DNA from: an uncultured Kushneria sp.
Lineage (GTDB): Bacteria > Pseudomonadota > Gammaproteobacteria > Pseudomonadales > Halomonadaceae
Assembly: GCF_947497025.1 (NCBI RefSeq)
Contig: NZ_CANMFC010000007.1
Coordinates: 124,001-188,000 of the forward strand
Direction: 5' to 3'
Length of the DNA: 64,000 nucleotides
Below, piece after piece: positions 1 to 10,292 of this stretch (position 1 is the first letter of the stretch; each line of letters begins with the position of its first letter). The notes below the pieces were generated by a model. The model saw nothing but the letters and a program-made list of their open reading frames with translations, was not told where the DNA came from and made no database searches. The translations under genes and the position numbers were made by a program.

Positions 1-56
1 GAAGGCAGACACGCTTGTGAATCATGAATGGGGCATGAAGCATACCATAGACATGA

Positions 57-83
57 AAAAGCCCCGTACAAGGCGGGGCTTTT
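57..83 (-). terminator. Terminator of groESL
   Basis: Inverted repeat AAAAGCCCCG / CGGGGCTTTT with a 7-base loop. Read on the minus strand it ends in a T-run about 35 bases past the groEL stop codon. It fits a Rho-independent terminator of the chaperonin operon. Confidence 0.85.
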
Positions 84-119
84 GAAGAGACCCTGAGCAG
101 GTCGGGCTTCGGGGGATGA

Positions 120-1778
<1,659 letters not shown>

Positions 1779-1818
1779 CTATGTTCGTGTAAAAAATGAC
1801 GTAGACGTAAAAGAGGTA

Positions 1819-2112
1819 TCAGCCTTCGAGCACGCCGAGGATGTCGGACTCGCTCATGATCAGAACTTCTTCACCGTTGATCTTCTGTTTCTCGACACCA
1901 AAGCCATCCTTGAAGATCACCTTGTCCCCGACCTGAACGTCGAGGGGGCGTGTTTCGCCGCTTTCAAGGATACGGCCCTTGCCAACTGCGAGGATCTCAC
2001 CGCGGGTCGGCTTTTCCTGCGCGTTGCCGGGCAGAACGATACCACCGGAAGTCTTTTGTTCTTCTTCCACGCGACGAACGACAACGCGATCGTGCAAAGG
2101 ACGGATGTTCAT
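1819..2112 (-). CDS. groS: Co-chaperonin GroES (10 kDa)
   Basis: Heptameric lid of the GroEL folding chamber, cytosolic. The protein is 97 residues, the normal length, beginning [14 protein letters not shown]. It contains the mobile-loop region ([10 protein letters not shown], about residues 21-30) that contacts GroEL. It is the first gene of the operon with groEL. A purine-rich AGGGAGAA lies upstream of the ATG. A sigma-32-like promoter is about 120 bp upstream. Confidence 0.99.
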   Translation of the reverse strand: MNIRPLHDRVVVRRVEEEQKTSGGIVLPGNAQEKPTRGEILAVGKGRILESGETRPLDVQVGDKVIFKDGFGVEKQKINGEEVLIMSESDILGVLEG

Positions 2113-2230
2113 TTCTCACGTTCTCCCTAACTGGTTACATGGACTGCTCGGGGGCGCCCAATCAAGTGGCTTGATGACCCCCTGGTTCCGGGGTTGCCGG
2201 AGTATTTGGGTCGATATCACGACGTGGCAG

Positions 2231-2260
2231 ATTAATGAGGTCGCATTGAAGGGTTTCAAG
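2231..2260 (-). promoter_or_regulatory. Sigma-32-like heat-shock promoter of groESL
   Basis: On the minus strand CTTGAAA (2254-2260) is followed after 13 bases by CCTCATTAAT (2231-2240). This matches the known sigma-32 pattern of a CTTGAAA -35 box and a CCCCATnT-like -10 box with a 13-14 base spacer. It sits between fxsA and groES, as expected for a heat-shock promoter. Confidence 0.75.
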
Positions 2261-2277
2261 GGGGCGAGACAATTTTT

Positions 2278-2763
2278 TTAATCGCGCCGATCCTTTTCAT
2301 TCTCGACAATTTCGCCTTCGATCACGCGGGGTTGCGATGGCTGGTCGTCCGAGGTGTCACGGCCGGGCTGGGTATAGGTGTCACCGCGGCGATCGCGGTC
2401 AGGATGGTAGCGATGCACGTTGACGTTGCTGCGCATGAAACGTCCCAGCAGCGCACTGCGGGAAAACGGCATGAGACAGAATACGGCAATGATATCGGTC
2501 AAAATCCCCGGCATGACCAGCAGGACACCTGCCATGATCAGTGCGGCACCGCGCTTGAGTTCGGCGCTTGCCTCACCGCCGGTGGCCATTTTCTGCTGGG
2601 CCTGACGAAAGGAGTCCACGCCTTCACGGCGTATTAGATGTATCCCGAAGGCAGCCGCCAGCACGATGACCAGCAGTACCCAGGCACCGATCAGCTTGCC
2701 CAGTACAAAAATCGAGATCAGATCCAGCAATAGAAAAAAGCCGATGGGTAACAGCAGGGGCAT
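2278..2763 (-). CDS. fxsA: FxsA-family membrane protein
   Basis: Small inner-membrane protein of the FxsA family. In E. coli, overproduced FxsA relieves exclusion of phage T7 by the F plasmid; its normal role is unknown. The 161 residues start MPLLLPIGFFLLLDLISIFVLG. Hydrophobic segments lie near residues 3-22, 26-45 and 75-100, followed by a charged cytoplasmic tail rich in Arg, Asp and Gln. It lies directly upstream of groES on the same strand; this fxsA-groESL order is common in gammaproteobacteria. The 165-bp gap holds the groESL heat-shock promoter, so the genes are probably transcribed at least partly separately. Confidence 0.88.
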   Translation of the reverse strand: MPLLLPIGFFLLLDLISIFVLGKLIGAWVLLVIVLAAAFGIHLIRREGVDSFRQAQQKMATGGEASAELKRGAALIMAGVLLVMPGILTDIIAVFCLMPFSRSALLGRFMRSNVNVHRYHPDRDRRGDTYTQPGRDTSDDQPSQPRVIEGEIVENEKDRRD

Positions 2764-2981
2764 GATGTCTTCGCACTCTCGCGTTCAATGTGTTCACAAG
2801 GATGCCGTGATCGCCCGGGCCTCCTGGTCAGGGAGCGTCAGACGCGGCAGCTGTCGATAGCACAGGATACTGGCATGTCAGGCGCGAGAGGTATATGCCC
2901 GGATGATGACAGGGGACAAAAGTCGGGCAGTCGAGGACGGAAACAAAAAGTCGAGGGAGGAAATGAAAAGGTAAACAGGCA

Positions 2982-3007
2982 GGGCGGCAGTGGCAGGACT
3001 GCCGCCC
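2982..3007 (-). terminator. Hairpin after the comEA-like gene
   Basis: Perfect 9-base arms (GGGCGGCAG / CTGCCGCCC) with an 8-base loop begin 10 bases past the comEA-like stop codon on the minus strand. The following T content is modest. A terminator is likely. The 2764-3016 gap contains nothing else I can support. Confidence 0.6.
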
Positions 3008-3016
3008 GTGGGGTTC

Positions 3017-3283
3017 TCAGAGTTCGACGCTATCGCGCAGCTGTTCGACGGTGGCGCTGCCGATACCGCTGACGCGGCTCAGGTCATCAGCACTTTCATA
3101 GGCACCATGGGCTTCACGGTCAGCAATGATGGCGTCGGCCTTTTTTTCTCCGATACCCGGCAGAGCGGTCAGTTCGGCCGCCGTGGCCGTATTGATATTG
3201 ACGCTTTGCGGCTCGGCCATCAGCGGTGCGGAAAGGGACAGTGCAGCGGTGGTCAGAAGCATTGCGATCAGTTTGCGAGACAT
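3017..3283 (-). CDS. ComEA-like exported helix-hairpin-helix protein
   Basis: Small exported DNA-binding protein of the ComEA family. ComEA proteins bind incoming DNA at the cell surface or periplasm during transformation; stand-alone short versions in gammaproteobacteria are less well characterised. The start at MSRKLIAML gives 88 residues. A signal peptide covers about residues 1-23 (cleavage after PLMA). VNINTATAAELTALPGIGEKKADAII and a second hairpin (LSRVSGIGSATVEQLRD) form the paired HhH motif. No other competence gene is in the window, so natural transformation cannot be claimed. Confidence 0.85.
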   Translation of the reverse strand: MSRKLIAMLLTTAALSLSAPLMAEPQSVNINTATAAELTALPGIGEKKADAIIADREAHGAYESADDLSRVSGIGSATVEQLRDSVEL

Positions 3284-3449
3284 GCCGGTTCCTTGTTGTA
3301 GAAAAGTTACCTTCAAGGTATCGGCAAAAGGATTGGGTTATTTAGTTTATTTTTATATATCGTTTTGGGGTATTTGATGATTGGTGACTATCCCGCTAAT
3401 GAGGTACAGCCCTTATACTGGCCGCTCGAACGACAGGACAGGAGCCCGC

Positions 3450-4151
3450 ATGTCTTCCCCTTTGATCATCGCCCTCGATCATGCCAGCCTGGACGCGGCG
3501 TTGCCGCTGGTGGACCAGCTGGACCCCCGACGCTGTCGGCTCAAGGTGGGCAAGGAGCTTTTTGTCCGCAGTGGCCCGCAAGCATTAAAAACACTGCACC
3601 AGCGCGGCTTTGACGTCTTTCTGGATCTCAAGTTTCACGATATTCCCAATACAGTAGCTGCTGCGGTTCATGCCGCCGCCGATCACGGCGTGTGGATGGT
3701 CAACGTCCACGCCTCGGGCGGTCGGCAGATGATGCAGGCGGCACGGGATGTGCTCGTTCAAAACAGACTCGCCACGCATTTGATCGCCGTGACGGTGCTC
3801 ACCAGCATGGATGATACTGCACTTTTTGAAACTGGCGTGACGCGTACGGCCGGCGAGCAGGCACTGCATCTGGCCGAGCTCGCTCGCGAGAGCGGTATGG
3901 ATGGCGTGGTGTGTTCAGCGCGCGAGGCCGGCGATGTGGCCAAACAGTGTGGCAATGCGTTTTTGCGGGTGACACCAGGCATTCGTCCGGCCTTCGCTCA
4001 GCGCAATGATCAGAGTCGGGTCATGACGCCACTGGAGGCCATGCAGGTCGGCAGTACGCATCTGGTCATTGGTCGGCCGGTCACGCGTGCCAGTGATCCG
4101 ATGGCTGCGCTTGCCGCCATCGAACAGGAGCTTTCGGCAGCCAGGGAATAA
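3450..4151 (+). CDS. pyrF: Orotidine 5'-phosphate decarboxylase
   Basis: Last step of de novo UMP synthesis: decarboxylation of orotidine monophosphate, cytosolic. The start at MSSPLIIALDHASL is supported by AGGAG six bases upstream and gives 233 residues, the family norm. The catalytic Asp/Lys region DVFLDLKFHDIPNT lies near residues 54-67. The C-terminal phosphate-binding part contains the THLVIGRPVTRA motif. It runs convergently with lapB and the two stops are 8 bp apart. The pyrF-lapB-lapA neighbourhood is typical of gammaproteobacteria. Confidence 0.97.
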   Translation: MSSPLIIALDHASLDAALPLVDQLDPRRCRLKVGKELFVRSGPQALKTLHQRGFDVFLDLKFHDIPNTVAAAVHAAADHGVWMVNVHASGGRQMMQAARDVLVQNRLATHLIAVTVLTSMDDTALFETGVTRTAGEQALHLAELARESGMDGVVCSAREAGDVAKQCGNAFLRVTPGIRPAFAQRNDQSRVMTPLEAMQVGSTHLVIGRPVTRASDPMAALAAIEQELSAARE

Positions 4152-4159
4152 CGACGGCG

Positions 4160-5350
4160 TTATTCGCCTTCCAGGCCCGTGATCGGTTTGATGGCGCCCC
4201 ACTGGCGACAGCTGGGGCAGTGCCAGTAAAGCTGTTCGCCCTGAAAACCGCAGCTCTTGCAGCGGTAGCGTGCGCGCTGGGCCATGAGCTGTTCGGTATG
4301 ACGCTTGAGCAGTCGCAGATGCTCAAGCTCATGTTCAGAGACTTCCTTGAGATAAAGATCCATCAAATAGTCGATGCCGCGCAGGCTCGGGTGGCGCTGA
4401 AGCTGCTCGCTGACCAGCCGGGTGGCGCGTTCGAGCCCGTCACGGGTGCGCAGCCGTTCGGCCAGCAGTAACACGAAGGAGACATAGGGCGCTTTTTCGA
4501 GCTGGTCATACAGAAAATCGATCAGCCCCTGTTCGTCATCGAGCAGATCAAAGGCGCGCTGAATGGGGGCCAGGGTGATGGGGACCATGTCGCTGTCCTG
4601 GTCGCGAATGCGGCGCAGGGCGCGGATTTCGTTGCGGTAGCTGCCGGCACGGTGCTCGATATCGGCATAAATCCAGTTGGCACGAACGCAGGCCGAGTCG
4701 ATGGACAGCGCCTGTTTGAGATGCTTGCGCGCCGGCCCCGGGCTGCCTTCCTCAATGGCCTGCTCGGCAAGTTCACAGTGCCAGTGCGCCGCGGCGCGCC
4801 GGAGCGGTTCATCCTGCCGCACCAGCTGGGGCAGTGCCACGTCCAGTGCTGCCTGCCAGTCCTTTTCCCGCTCGAAGAGATCCACCATCAGTCGCTTGGC
4901 GGCAGTCGCTGTCTGCTCGTTTTCACACTGGCGTACCAACCCATCAAGCAGCCGCTCGGCGCGATCAAAAACGCCAAGGCGCATGAAATCACGTGCCAGC
5001 TCGAGCTGCACCTGTTCACTCTGTTCAGTGGTCAGTACGGGACGTGCCAGCAGGTTCTGATGAATGCGCACGGCACGGTCGGCTTCGCCACGCATGCGAA
5101 AAAGATTGCCCAGCGCGATATGGGTATCGATGGTATCGCCGTTGACTTCAAGTGCCTGGACGAAGGTTTCGATGGCGCGGTCAGGCTGCTCGTTGAGCAA
5201 AAAATTCAAACCGACGAAATAGTCGCGTGACAGGTGCTGGCCGGACAGCGCCCGGTGGCGATAGCGGTAGTGCTTTCGCTCCATGCGGCCCAGCCACCAG
5301 CCGATGCCGATTGCCGCAATAAGTATAAGGAGCAGCCCGGGATCCGGCAT
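4160..5350 (-). CDS. lapB: Lipopolysaccharide assembly protein B (YciM)
   Basis: Inner-membrane-anchored TPR protein that in E. coli works with FtsH to control LpxC turnover and so LPS synthesis. The 396 residues comprise an N-terminal membrane anchor (LLLILIAAIGIGWWLG), a series of TPR repeats from about residue 45 to 340, and a C-terminal rubredoxin-like metal site (CKSCGFQGEQLYWHCPSCRQWG) with two CxxC pairs. Its ATG directly abuts the lapA stop codon, so the pair is translated as one operon. Confidence 0.96.
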   Translation of the reverse strand: MPDPGLLLILIAAIGIGWWLGRMERKHYRYRHRALSGQHLSRDYFVGLNFLLNEQPDRAIETFVQALEVNGDTIDTHIALGNLFRMRGEADRAVRIHQNLLARPVLTTEQSEQVQLELARDFMRLGVFDRAERLLDGLVRQCENEQTATAAKRLMVDLFEREKDWQAALDVALPQLVRQDEPLRRAAAHWHCELAEQAIEEGSPGPARKHLKQALSIDSACVRANWIYADIEHRAGSYRNEIRALRRIRDQDSDMVPITLAPIQRAFDLLDDEQGLIDFLYDQLEKAPYVSFVLLLAERLRTRDGLERATRLVSEQLQRHPSLRGIDYLMDLYLKEVSEHELEHLRLLKRHTEQLMAQRARYRCKSCGFQGEQLYWHCPSCRQWGAIKPITGLEGE

Positions 5351-5656
5351 TCAGGGGGTTTCCTTGAACTCCTGAACGCGCAGGCGATCAAGCTCCTTGC
5401 GCTGTTGCTGATTATCGTGGCGAGTGCGCATGAGGGTGGTACGCAGACGCAGATAAAGTCCGGACATGGCCACCATGCCCAGCAGTACGCCAACCACCAG
5501 CGTTGACAACAGCCACAAGGACAGTGATGCAGGCGGCAACTCCGCCCAGATGACGTCCAACGGTACGGTCTGCTGATTGCGCACGGCAAACAGCATTCCC
5601 AGAAGCAGAACGATCAGTGTGACAACAGCAAGTACCACGCCCTTGAGCCAGCGCAT
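5351..5656 (-). CDS. lapA: Lipopolysaccharide assembly protein A domain protein
   Basis: Small inner-membrane protein (DUF1049/LapA family) that acts with LapB in LPS assembly. The start at MRWLKGVVLAVV gives 101 residues. There are two transmembrane segments (about residues 4-25 and 42-65), then a basic coiled-coil-like tail rich in Arg and Gln (RLRTTLMRTRHDNQQQRKELDRL). It is the first gene of the lapA-lapB unit, about 135 bp downstream of ihfB on the same strand. Confidence 0.9.
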   Translation of the reverse strand: MRWLKGVVLAVVTLIVLLLGMLFAVRNQQTVPLDVIWAELPPASLSLWLLSTLVVGVLLGMVAMSGLYLRLRTTLMRTRHDNQQQRKELDRLRVQEFKETP

Positions 5657-5791
5657 AGCAGATCCCTGATTTTCCTTGTCCAATTGGAGGCAGTGTAACA
5701 CCGGCAGTGGCGTGCAGCGATGTTTACAGCGCTTGCCCGCAGGCGTTATGAAACAGGCGTCGTCATGAGGTGAGCATGATGCGAGAGGGGA

Positions 5792-6088
5792 TCAAAATCC
5801 GTGCTCGCGACTGGCATTGACCTGCTCGCGCAGTTCCTTGCCCGGCTTGAAATGGGGAACGTGCTTTCCGCTGAGGCTGACGGAATCTCCCGTTTTGGGA
5901 TTGCGCCCGGTACGGGGTTCGCGGTAGTGGAGGGAAAAGCTGCCAAAGCCGCGTATTTCGACCCGACCGCCATTGGCCAGCGTGTCGGTAATATCGTCAA
6001 GAATCAGGCGAACCGCCGACTCTACCTCCTTGACGGACAATTCTGACTGTTGCGCAGCAATCTGTTCGATCAATTCGGACTTCGTCAT
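5792..6088 (-). CDS. ihfB: Integration host factor subunit beta
   Basis: DNA-bending nucleoid protein that pairs with IHF-alpha. The 98 residues (family about 94) begin [11 protein letters not shown]. They contain the beta-arm consensus [28 protein letters not shown] with the intercalating proline region. It is upstream of lapA-lapB on the same strand. In many gammaproteobacteria rpsA sits directly upstream; here the upstream neighbour is the divergent sdhE instead. Confidence 0.97.
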   Translation of the reverse strand: MTKSELIEQIAAQQSELSVKEVESAVRLILDDITDTLANGGRVEIRGFGSFSLHYREPRTGRNPKTGDSVSLSGKHVPHFKPGKELREQVNASREHGF

Positions 6089-6254
6089 CGAGGGTTCTCC
6101 ATCCGGCCTGTCGGGAGCCTTTACAAGGTTTTTTGTTTGGTTTCAGCATAGCCGCTAATGTGAGATAAAACAACGCACTACATGTCACTCAAAATTCGTG
6201 TCAGAGGTGGCTTTCAAAGTTTCAGACAATCATGGGCGTGACGCGCTGGCTGCG

Positions 6255-6290
6255 TATAATGAGGCAGGGGCAACCGCCATCTGACAGGAG
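6255..6290 (+). promoter_or_regulatory. Probable -10 box and ribosome site of sdhE
   Basis: A perfect TATAAT lies at 6255-6260. CAGGAG at 6285-6290 is placed correctly for the GTG start at 6297. No clear -35 hexamer is visible, so the promoter assignment is tentative; the ribosome site decides the start. Confidence 0.45.
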
Positions 6291-6296
6291 ATCAAT

Positions 6297-6590
6297 GTGA
6301 GCGAACAACAAGCCTTTGATGCCACGGCGCGCAAGCGTCTTTACTGGCATTCCCGCCGTGGCATGTGGGAGCTGGACCTTATGCTGGTGCCCTTTATCGA
6401 GAACTGTTTCGACGGGCTCAGTGATGAAGACCAGTATGCCTATCAGACGCTGCTCGCCTGTGAGGATCAGGATCTTTTCCTGTGGCTGATGCGCCGCGAA
6501 CTTCCCGACGATCAGGCGCTGACGCCCATCATTACCAAAATCGTGGATTATGCTGAAAGCACCCGTACAAGTGACGTTCGCCCGCTCTAG
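6297..6590 (+). CDS. sdhE: FAD assembly factor SdhE
   Basis: Small cytosolic protein that promotes covalent flavinylation of succinate dehydrogenase and fumarate reductase. The 97 residues start at GTG (6297) behind CAGGAG. The diagnostic RGxxE motif appears as RRGMWELD near residues 19-26, and the all-helical SdhE pattern (ENCFDGLSDEDQYAYQTLL) follows. It overlaps the ygfX-like gene by 41 bp, the conserved sdhE-ygfX (cptB-cptA) pair. Confidence 0.95.
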   Translation: MSEQQAFDATARKRLYWHSRRGMWELDLMLVPFIENCFDGLSDEDQYAYQTLLACEDQDLFLWLMRRELPDDQALTPIITKIVDYAESTRTSDVRPL

Positions 6591-6966
6591 GGCCGCGTTC
6601 GCACTCTACCTGCTTGTCGGCGCTGCCATCGCTGTGGCCTGCGCCCTGTGGCTCTCGATACTCTGTGCGGGGGTAGTCCTTGTTGTGTTGAGTGCGCTGG
6701 GATGGCAGCAGGCAGGGCATGTGCCACTTCCGCTTCGTACGACCAAAAACGGGCAGTGGGAACAATATCGACAGGGGCAGTGGCAGGGCGTAGCACTGGA
6801 GGTGTCACGGCTGGGGCCACTGCTTTGTGAAGTTCGCATTGAGCGCCACCGTTACGCGCTCTGGTATGACATGCTGCCGCCCGAGCAGTTTCGCCGACTG
6901 CGTCAGGCACTTTTGACCCGGTCCGCAACCGGCGACGGTATTCCGGGCGAGCAGCCTCAGGGCTGA
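6550..6966 (+). CDS. ygfX: YgfX/CptA-like membrane protein
   Basis: The 138 residues have a short basic N-terminus, two adjacent hydrophobic segments (about residues 18-36 and 38-52) and a cytoplasmic C-terminal part. This is the layout of YgfX (CptA). E. coli YgfX was reported as a toxin affecting FtsZ and MreB and elsewhere as a partner of SdhE. Assignment rests mainly on topology, length and the overlapping sdhE neighbour, because the sequence is weakly conserved. Its end overlaps the convergent FUSC gene by 10 bp. Confidence 0.75.
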   Translation: MLKAPVQVTFARSRAAFALYLLVGAAIAVACALWLSILCAGVVLVVLSALGWQQAGHVPLPLRTTKNGQWEQYRQGQWQGVALEVSRLGPLLCEVRIERHRYALWYDMLPPEQFRRLRQALLTRSATGDGIPGEQPQG

Positions 6967-8096
6967 GCACTGTCGGGGCGCTCGTCACTCAGACGCCTGC
7001 CGCCCACAAGATGATGCCGATTGGCGCGTTTTCTTAGTCGCGAGCTGGGCAGACGTTGGATATTGCCCAGATAACCGACCAGAGCACGGGCCTGGCGGGC
7101 CAGTTCGCGGTTAAGCCACAGATAGCCGCTCGGGCTGAACAGGGCGCGTCCTGAAGAGGAGCGTCCGGAGAAGGCTCGATTGACGTAGCGCTGCAGATCC
7201 AGTGCCGCGATATTCATGTCGATCTGCTGGCCGGTGCGTACCTGATGGGCCAGCATCGACAGCGACCGTGCCAGCTGCTGTTGATCAACGCGAAGCCCCT
7301 CAAGACTTTCAATGATGTCGTGGCCGTTACGAGTGTCCCAGTGAGTTTCCAGCAGCAGCTCGACGGTTGAAATCATTCGCCGCTCCAGCGAGAGCAGGCT
7401 GTTGAGCTCGCCGCGGCGCAATCTCCCTTCCTTGTGAACGGCATCCACCAGACCGCGCTGTTTGATCAGCTGCGTGGTGGTCTTTTTCATCTCTTCCAGA
7501 GCTTCATCGTGATCGGCTTCGGTCGCCACGGTATGGGCGTAATAGAGACTTGCCAGCCGGTCGAGATTGTCTGCCAGCATGAAACGGAAAAGGTCCGTGG
7601 CTTTCTGGGGCAGTATGATGATCGTGATCAAAATCCCGATGCTGGTCCCCAGCAGCACATCAAAGGCACGCCACAGGGCAATGGTCAGATCCTGGTTGCC
7701 ATCGCCGGTCACCATCAAAATTGTAATGCCAAACATCAGCACGCTATAGCCATAGCGTGAGGTAAAGGTGGCATGCAGTGCCACGGCAATGGCGGCCAGC
7801 GTCAGTACCTGAATGGTGCCTGGCGGCGCCGACGGAATCAGCAGCAGAGCGACGCCCAGAAGCCCGCCCAGCGCGGTACCGATCAGACGCTGGCCGCCCT
7901 TGTCGAGTACACCGCCGACATGGGGCAGATTGCCCATGACCATTAGCGTGCTGACCGGTGCCCAGATGCTGTGGGGAATGTTGAAAAGTGAAATGATGAA
8001 AAAGGTCACGCTGAGCGCGATGGTGGCCCGTAGTGTGTAGAGATAGTGACGGTAACGATAATTGAAATAGGGGTCGCGAAAGCGTATGCGTGCCAT
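6957..8096 (-). CDS. FUSC-family inner-membrane protein
   Basis: The 379-residue protein has about six hydrophobic segments in its first 170 residues (for example LRATIALSVTFFIISLF and LIGTALGGLLGVALLLI). A cytoplasmic helical half follows, with Arg-rich C-terminus. This resembles the fusaric-acid-resistance/aromatic-acid exporter (FUSC) family, such as AaeB. It is shorter than full-length AaeB (about 650 residues), so it corresponds to the single-module type. No efflux partner (membrane fusion protein) lies beside it, so the substrate is unknown. Confidence 0.75.
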   Translation of the reverse strand: MARIRFRDPYFNYRYRHYLYTLRATIALSVTFFIISLFNIPHSIWAPVSTLMVMGNLPHVGGVLDKGGQRLIGTALGGLLGVALLLIPSAPPGTIQVLTLAAIAVALHATFTSRYGYSVLMFGITILMVTGDGNQDLTIALWRAFDVLLGTSIGILITIIILPQKATDLFRFMLADNLDRLASLYYAHTVATEADHDEALEEMKKTTTQLIKQRGLVDAVHKEGRLRRGELNSLLSLERRMISTVELLLETHWDTRNGHDIIESLEGLRVDQQQLARSLSMLAHQVRTGQQIDMNIAALDLQRYVNRAFSGRSSSGRALFSPSGYLWLNRELARQARALVGYLGNIQRLPSSRLRKRANRHHLVGGRRLSDERPDSAQP

Positions 8097-8172
8097 GGAG
8101 CGCCGGGCTAAAGGAATGAGTGTGCCTATCTTATCGTCGAAGAATCCAGAAACTCGAGCAATAATCCTCTTT

Positions 8173-8207
8173 CAAAAACGATCGGAGCGGCGTTGCGCCG
8201 CCCCGAT
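8173..8207 (-). terminator. Terminator of the dpp operon
   Basis: On the minus strand a 12-base stem (ATCGGGGCGGCG / CGCCGCTCCGAT, one wobble pair) with loop CAA is followed by CGTTTTTG. It lies just past the last dpp gene. Confidence 0.85.
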
Positions 8208-8212
8208 ACGCA

Positions 8213-9223
8213 TCATGCAGCGCCACTCACACGGTGCGTCATGAGTTCTTCGGCAAAGTGACAGGCGACCCGGGCACCCTCGACTTCGCGAAGCTCGGGG
8301 CGCTCTGCGCTGCAGCGCGGTTGTGCATGCGGGCAGCGGCGATGAAAGGCACAGCCCGGCGGCGGTGACAGCGGCGAGGGCAGCTCGCCGCTCAGCGCGA
8401 TGCGGTCTCGCCGCTCGTCGGGATTGACCGATGGTGTCGCCGAGAGCAACGCTTGGGTGTAGGGATGGCGCGGCGCTTCGAACAGCGCCTCGCGCGAGCC
8501 GACCTCTACCGGCCGGCCCAGATACATCACCATGACATTGTCGGCCACGTGGCGAACCACGCTCAGATCGTGCGAGATGAACAGATAGGCCAGCCCGAAC
8601 TCCTCCTGCAGGTCGTTGAGCAGGTTGAGCACCTGCGCCTGAACCGAGACATCCAGCGCCGAAACGGGCTCGTCGAGCACCAGCACTCTGGGCCGCAGCA
8701 TCAGGGCGCGCGCCACGGCAATGCGCTGACGCTGGCCGCCGGAAAACATGTGCGGGTAGCGATCGTAGTGCTCCGGGCGCAGCCCGACGCGGGCAAGCAT
8801 GTCGCGCGCCAAACGCCGGCGCTCATCGGCGGGTGTCGAGGTGTTGATGACCAGCGGCTCTTCCAGAATGGTGCCAATGCGCTTGCGCGGGTTGAGCGAG
8901 CCATAAGGGTTTTGAAACACCATCTGCACGTCACGGCGCAGGGCGGCCAGGGTTTGCCGATCCGGATTGGCCGCGTCACGCCCGCCAACCGACAGCTCCC
9001 CCGATGACGGCGGTTCCACCAGCGTCAGCATGCGGGCAAGCGTTGACTTGCCACAGCCGGATTCTCCCACCACGGCCAGGGTTTCTCCGCCGTGGAGGGG
9101 GAAGCTGACACCGCGCACGGCATGGAGTTCGGCGCGGCGCAGAAACCCCTGGCGCACCTGATAGGTCTGGACGAGGTCGCGCGCTTCCATCAGGGGCGCA
9201 TCAAGGATATCGGGTCTGCTCAT
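8213..9223 (-). CDS. dppF: Dipeptide ABC importer ATPase, DppF type
   Basis: Cytosolic ATPase subunit of a di-/oligopeptide importer. The 336 residues show Walker A GESGCGKST (about residue 54), the ABC signature SGGQRQRIAVARAL, Walker B VLVLDEPVSALD and the switch His (FISHD). The C-terminal oligopeptide-type extension has a Cys cluster (GCAFHRRCPHAQPRC) seen in DppD/DppF. Its ATG overlaps the upstream dppD stop (ATGA), so translation is coupled. It is the last gene of the operon. Confidence 0.93.
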   Translation of the reverse strand: MSRPDILDAPLMEARDLVQTYQVRQGFLRRAELHAVRGVSFPLHGGETLAVVGESGCGKSTLARMLTLVEPPSSGELSVGGRDAANPDRQTLAALRRDVQMVFQNPYGSLNPRKRIGTILEEPLVINTSTPADERRRLARDMLARVGLRPEHYDRYPHMFSGGQRQRIAVARALMLRPRVLVLDEPVSALDVSVQAQVLNLLNDLQEEFGLAYLFISHDLSVVRHVADNVMVMYLGRPVEVGSREALFEAPRHPYTQALLSATPSVNPDERRDRIALSGELPSPLSPPPGCAFHRRCPHAQPRCSAERPELREVEGARVACHFAEELMTHRVSGAA

Positions 9224-10221
9224 GGGGCGATCTCCAGAACCTCTTCATTCAGCGGGTGGTAACAGCGCACATGACGCGTGCCGAGACCGGTTTCGGCATG
9301 GATGGTCTCAAGCGCCGGTCGGCTGGCGCGGCAGTCCTTTTGGGCATGGGCGCAGCGCGGATGAAAAAGACAGCCCTGCGGGCGGTCGTTAATGCCCGGC
9401 ACCACGCCGGGAATGGTGGGCAGGCGCGTCGTGCCCGGATGGCGCTCCGGCAGGGCATTGAGCAGTGCCCCTGTATAGGGATGGGCGGGCGCACGGAAAA
9501 CATCGTGACTGGTGCCGGTTTCCATCAGCTGTCCGGCGTACATGACAGCCACGCGCTTTGCGGCACCGGCCACCACGCCCATGTCATGGGTGATCAGGAT
9601 CATGCCCATGCCACGCTCTTCCTGAAGCCTGAGCAAAAGATCCAGAATCTGCGCCTGGATGGTCACATCCAGTGCCGTGGTCGGCTCATCGGCAATCAAA
9701 AGCCGTGGATTGCAGGCGATCGCCATGGCAATCATCACCCGCTGATTCATGCCCCCCGAGAGTTGATGGGGGTAGTCGCTCAGGCGCCTGGCAGGGGCCG
9801 GTATGCCGACCTGGTCCAGCAGTTCGATAGCGCGCTCGCGCCGCTGACGGCGACTGCCGCCTTCGTGGGCCTTGATGGCCTCCAGCAGCTGAAAGCCGAT
9901 GGTAAAGCTCGGGTTGAGGCTGGTGCTGGGTTCCTGAAAGATCATCGCAATGTCGTTGCCGGTCAGGCGACGCCGGGCGCGGTCACTCAGGGTCTGCATG
10001 TCCTGTCCGGCGAAGTGAAACCGGCTGGCCTCGACCCGGGCGTTGAAGGGCAAAAGCCCCATCATCGCCAGCATGGTCACACTCTTGCCGGACCCGGATT
10101 CCCCGACGATGCCGAGCACTTCGCCTTCTTCCAGCGTCAGACTCAGATCCGATACCGCAGGAAAGGTCCCTTCATCCGTGTCGAAGGACACGCTGAGTTG
10201 TTCAATGTCCAGAAGCGCCAT
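9220..10221 (-). CDS. dppD: Dipeptide ABC importer ATPase, DppD type
   Basis: Partner ATPase to DppF. The start at [13 protein letters not shown] is chosen because AGGAG lies six bases upstream; the frame is open to a farther upstream ATG at 10293. It codes for 333 residues. Walker [10 protein letters not shown], signature [14 protein letters not shown] (Met replaces the usual Gln after GG), Walker [13 protein letters not shown] and the oligopeptide C-terminal Cys region ([15 protein letters not shown]) are present. It overlaps dppF by 4 bp. Confidence 0.93.
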   Translation of the reverse strand: MALLDIEQLSVSFDTDEGTFPAVSDLSLTLEEGEVLGIVGESGSGKSVTMLAMMGLLPFNARVEASRFHFAGQDMQTLSDRARRRLTGNDIAMIFQEPSTSLNPSFTIGFQLLEAIKAHEGGSRRQRRERAIELLDQVGIPAPARRLSDYPHQLSGGMNQRVMIAMAIACNPRLLIADEPTTALDVTIQAQILDLLLRLQEERGMGMILITHDMGVVAGAAKRVAVMYAGQLMETGTSHDVFRAPAHPYTGALLNALPERHPGTTRLPTIPGVVPGINDRPQGCLFHPRCAHAQKDCRASRPALETIHAETGLGTRHVRCYHPLNEEVLEIAP

Positions 10222-10292
10222 GGCGCTCTCCTGTTTTGAAATGGTCGACGTTTGTCGTTGTTGTCGTGTCCTGACGGCCGTGGTGGTCGTCA

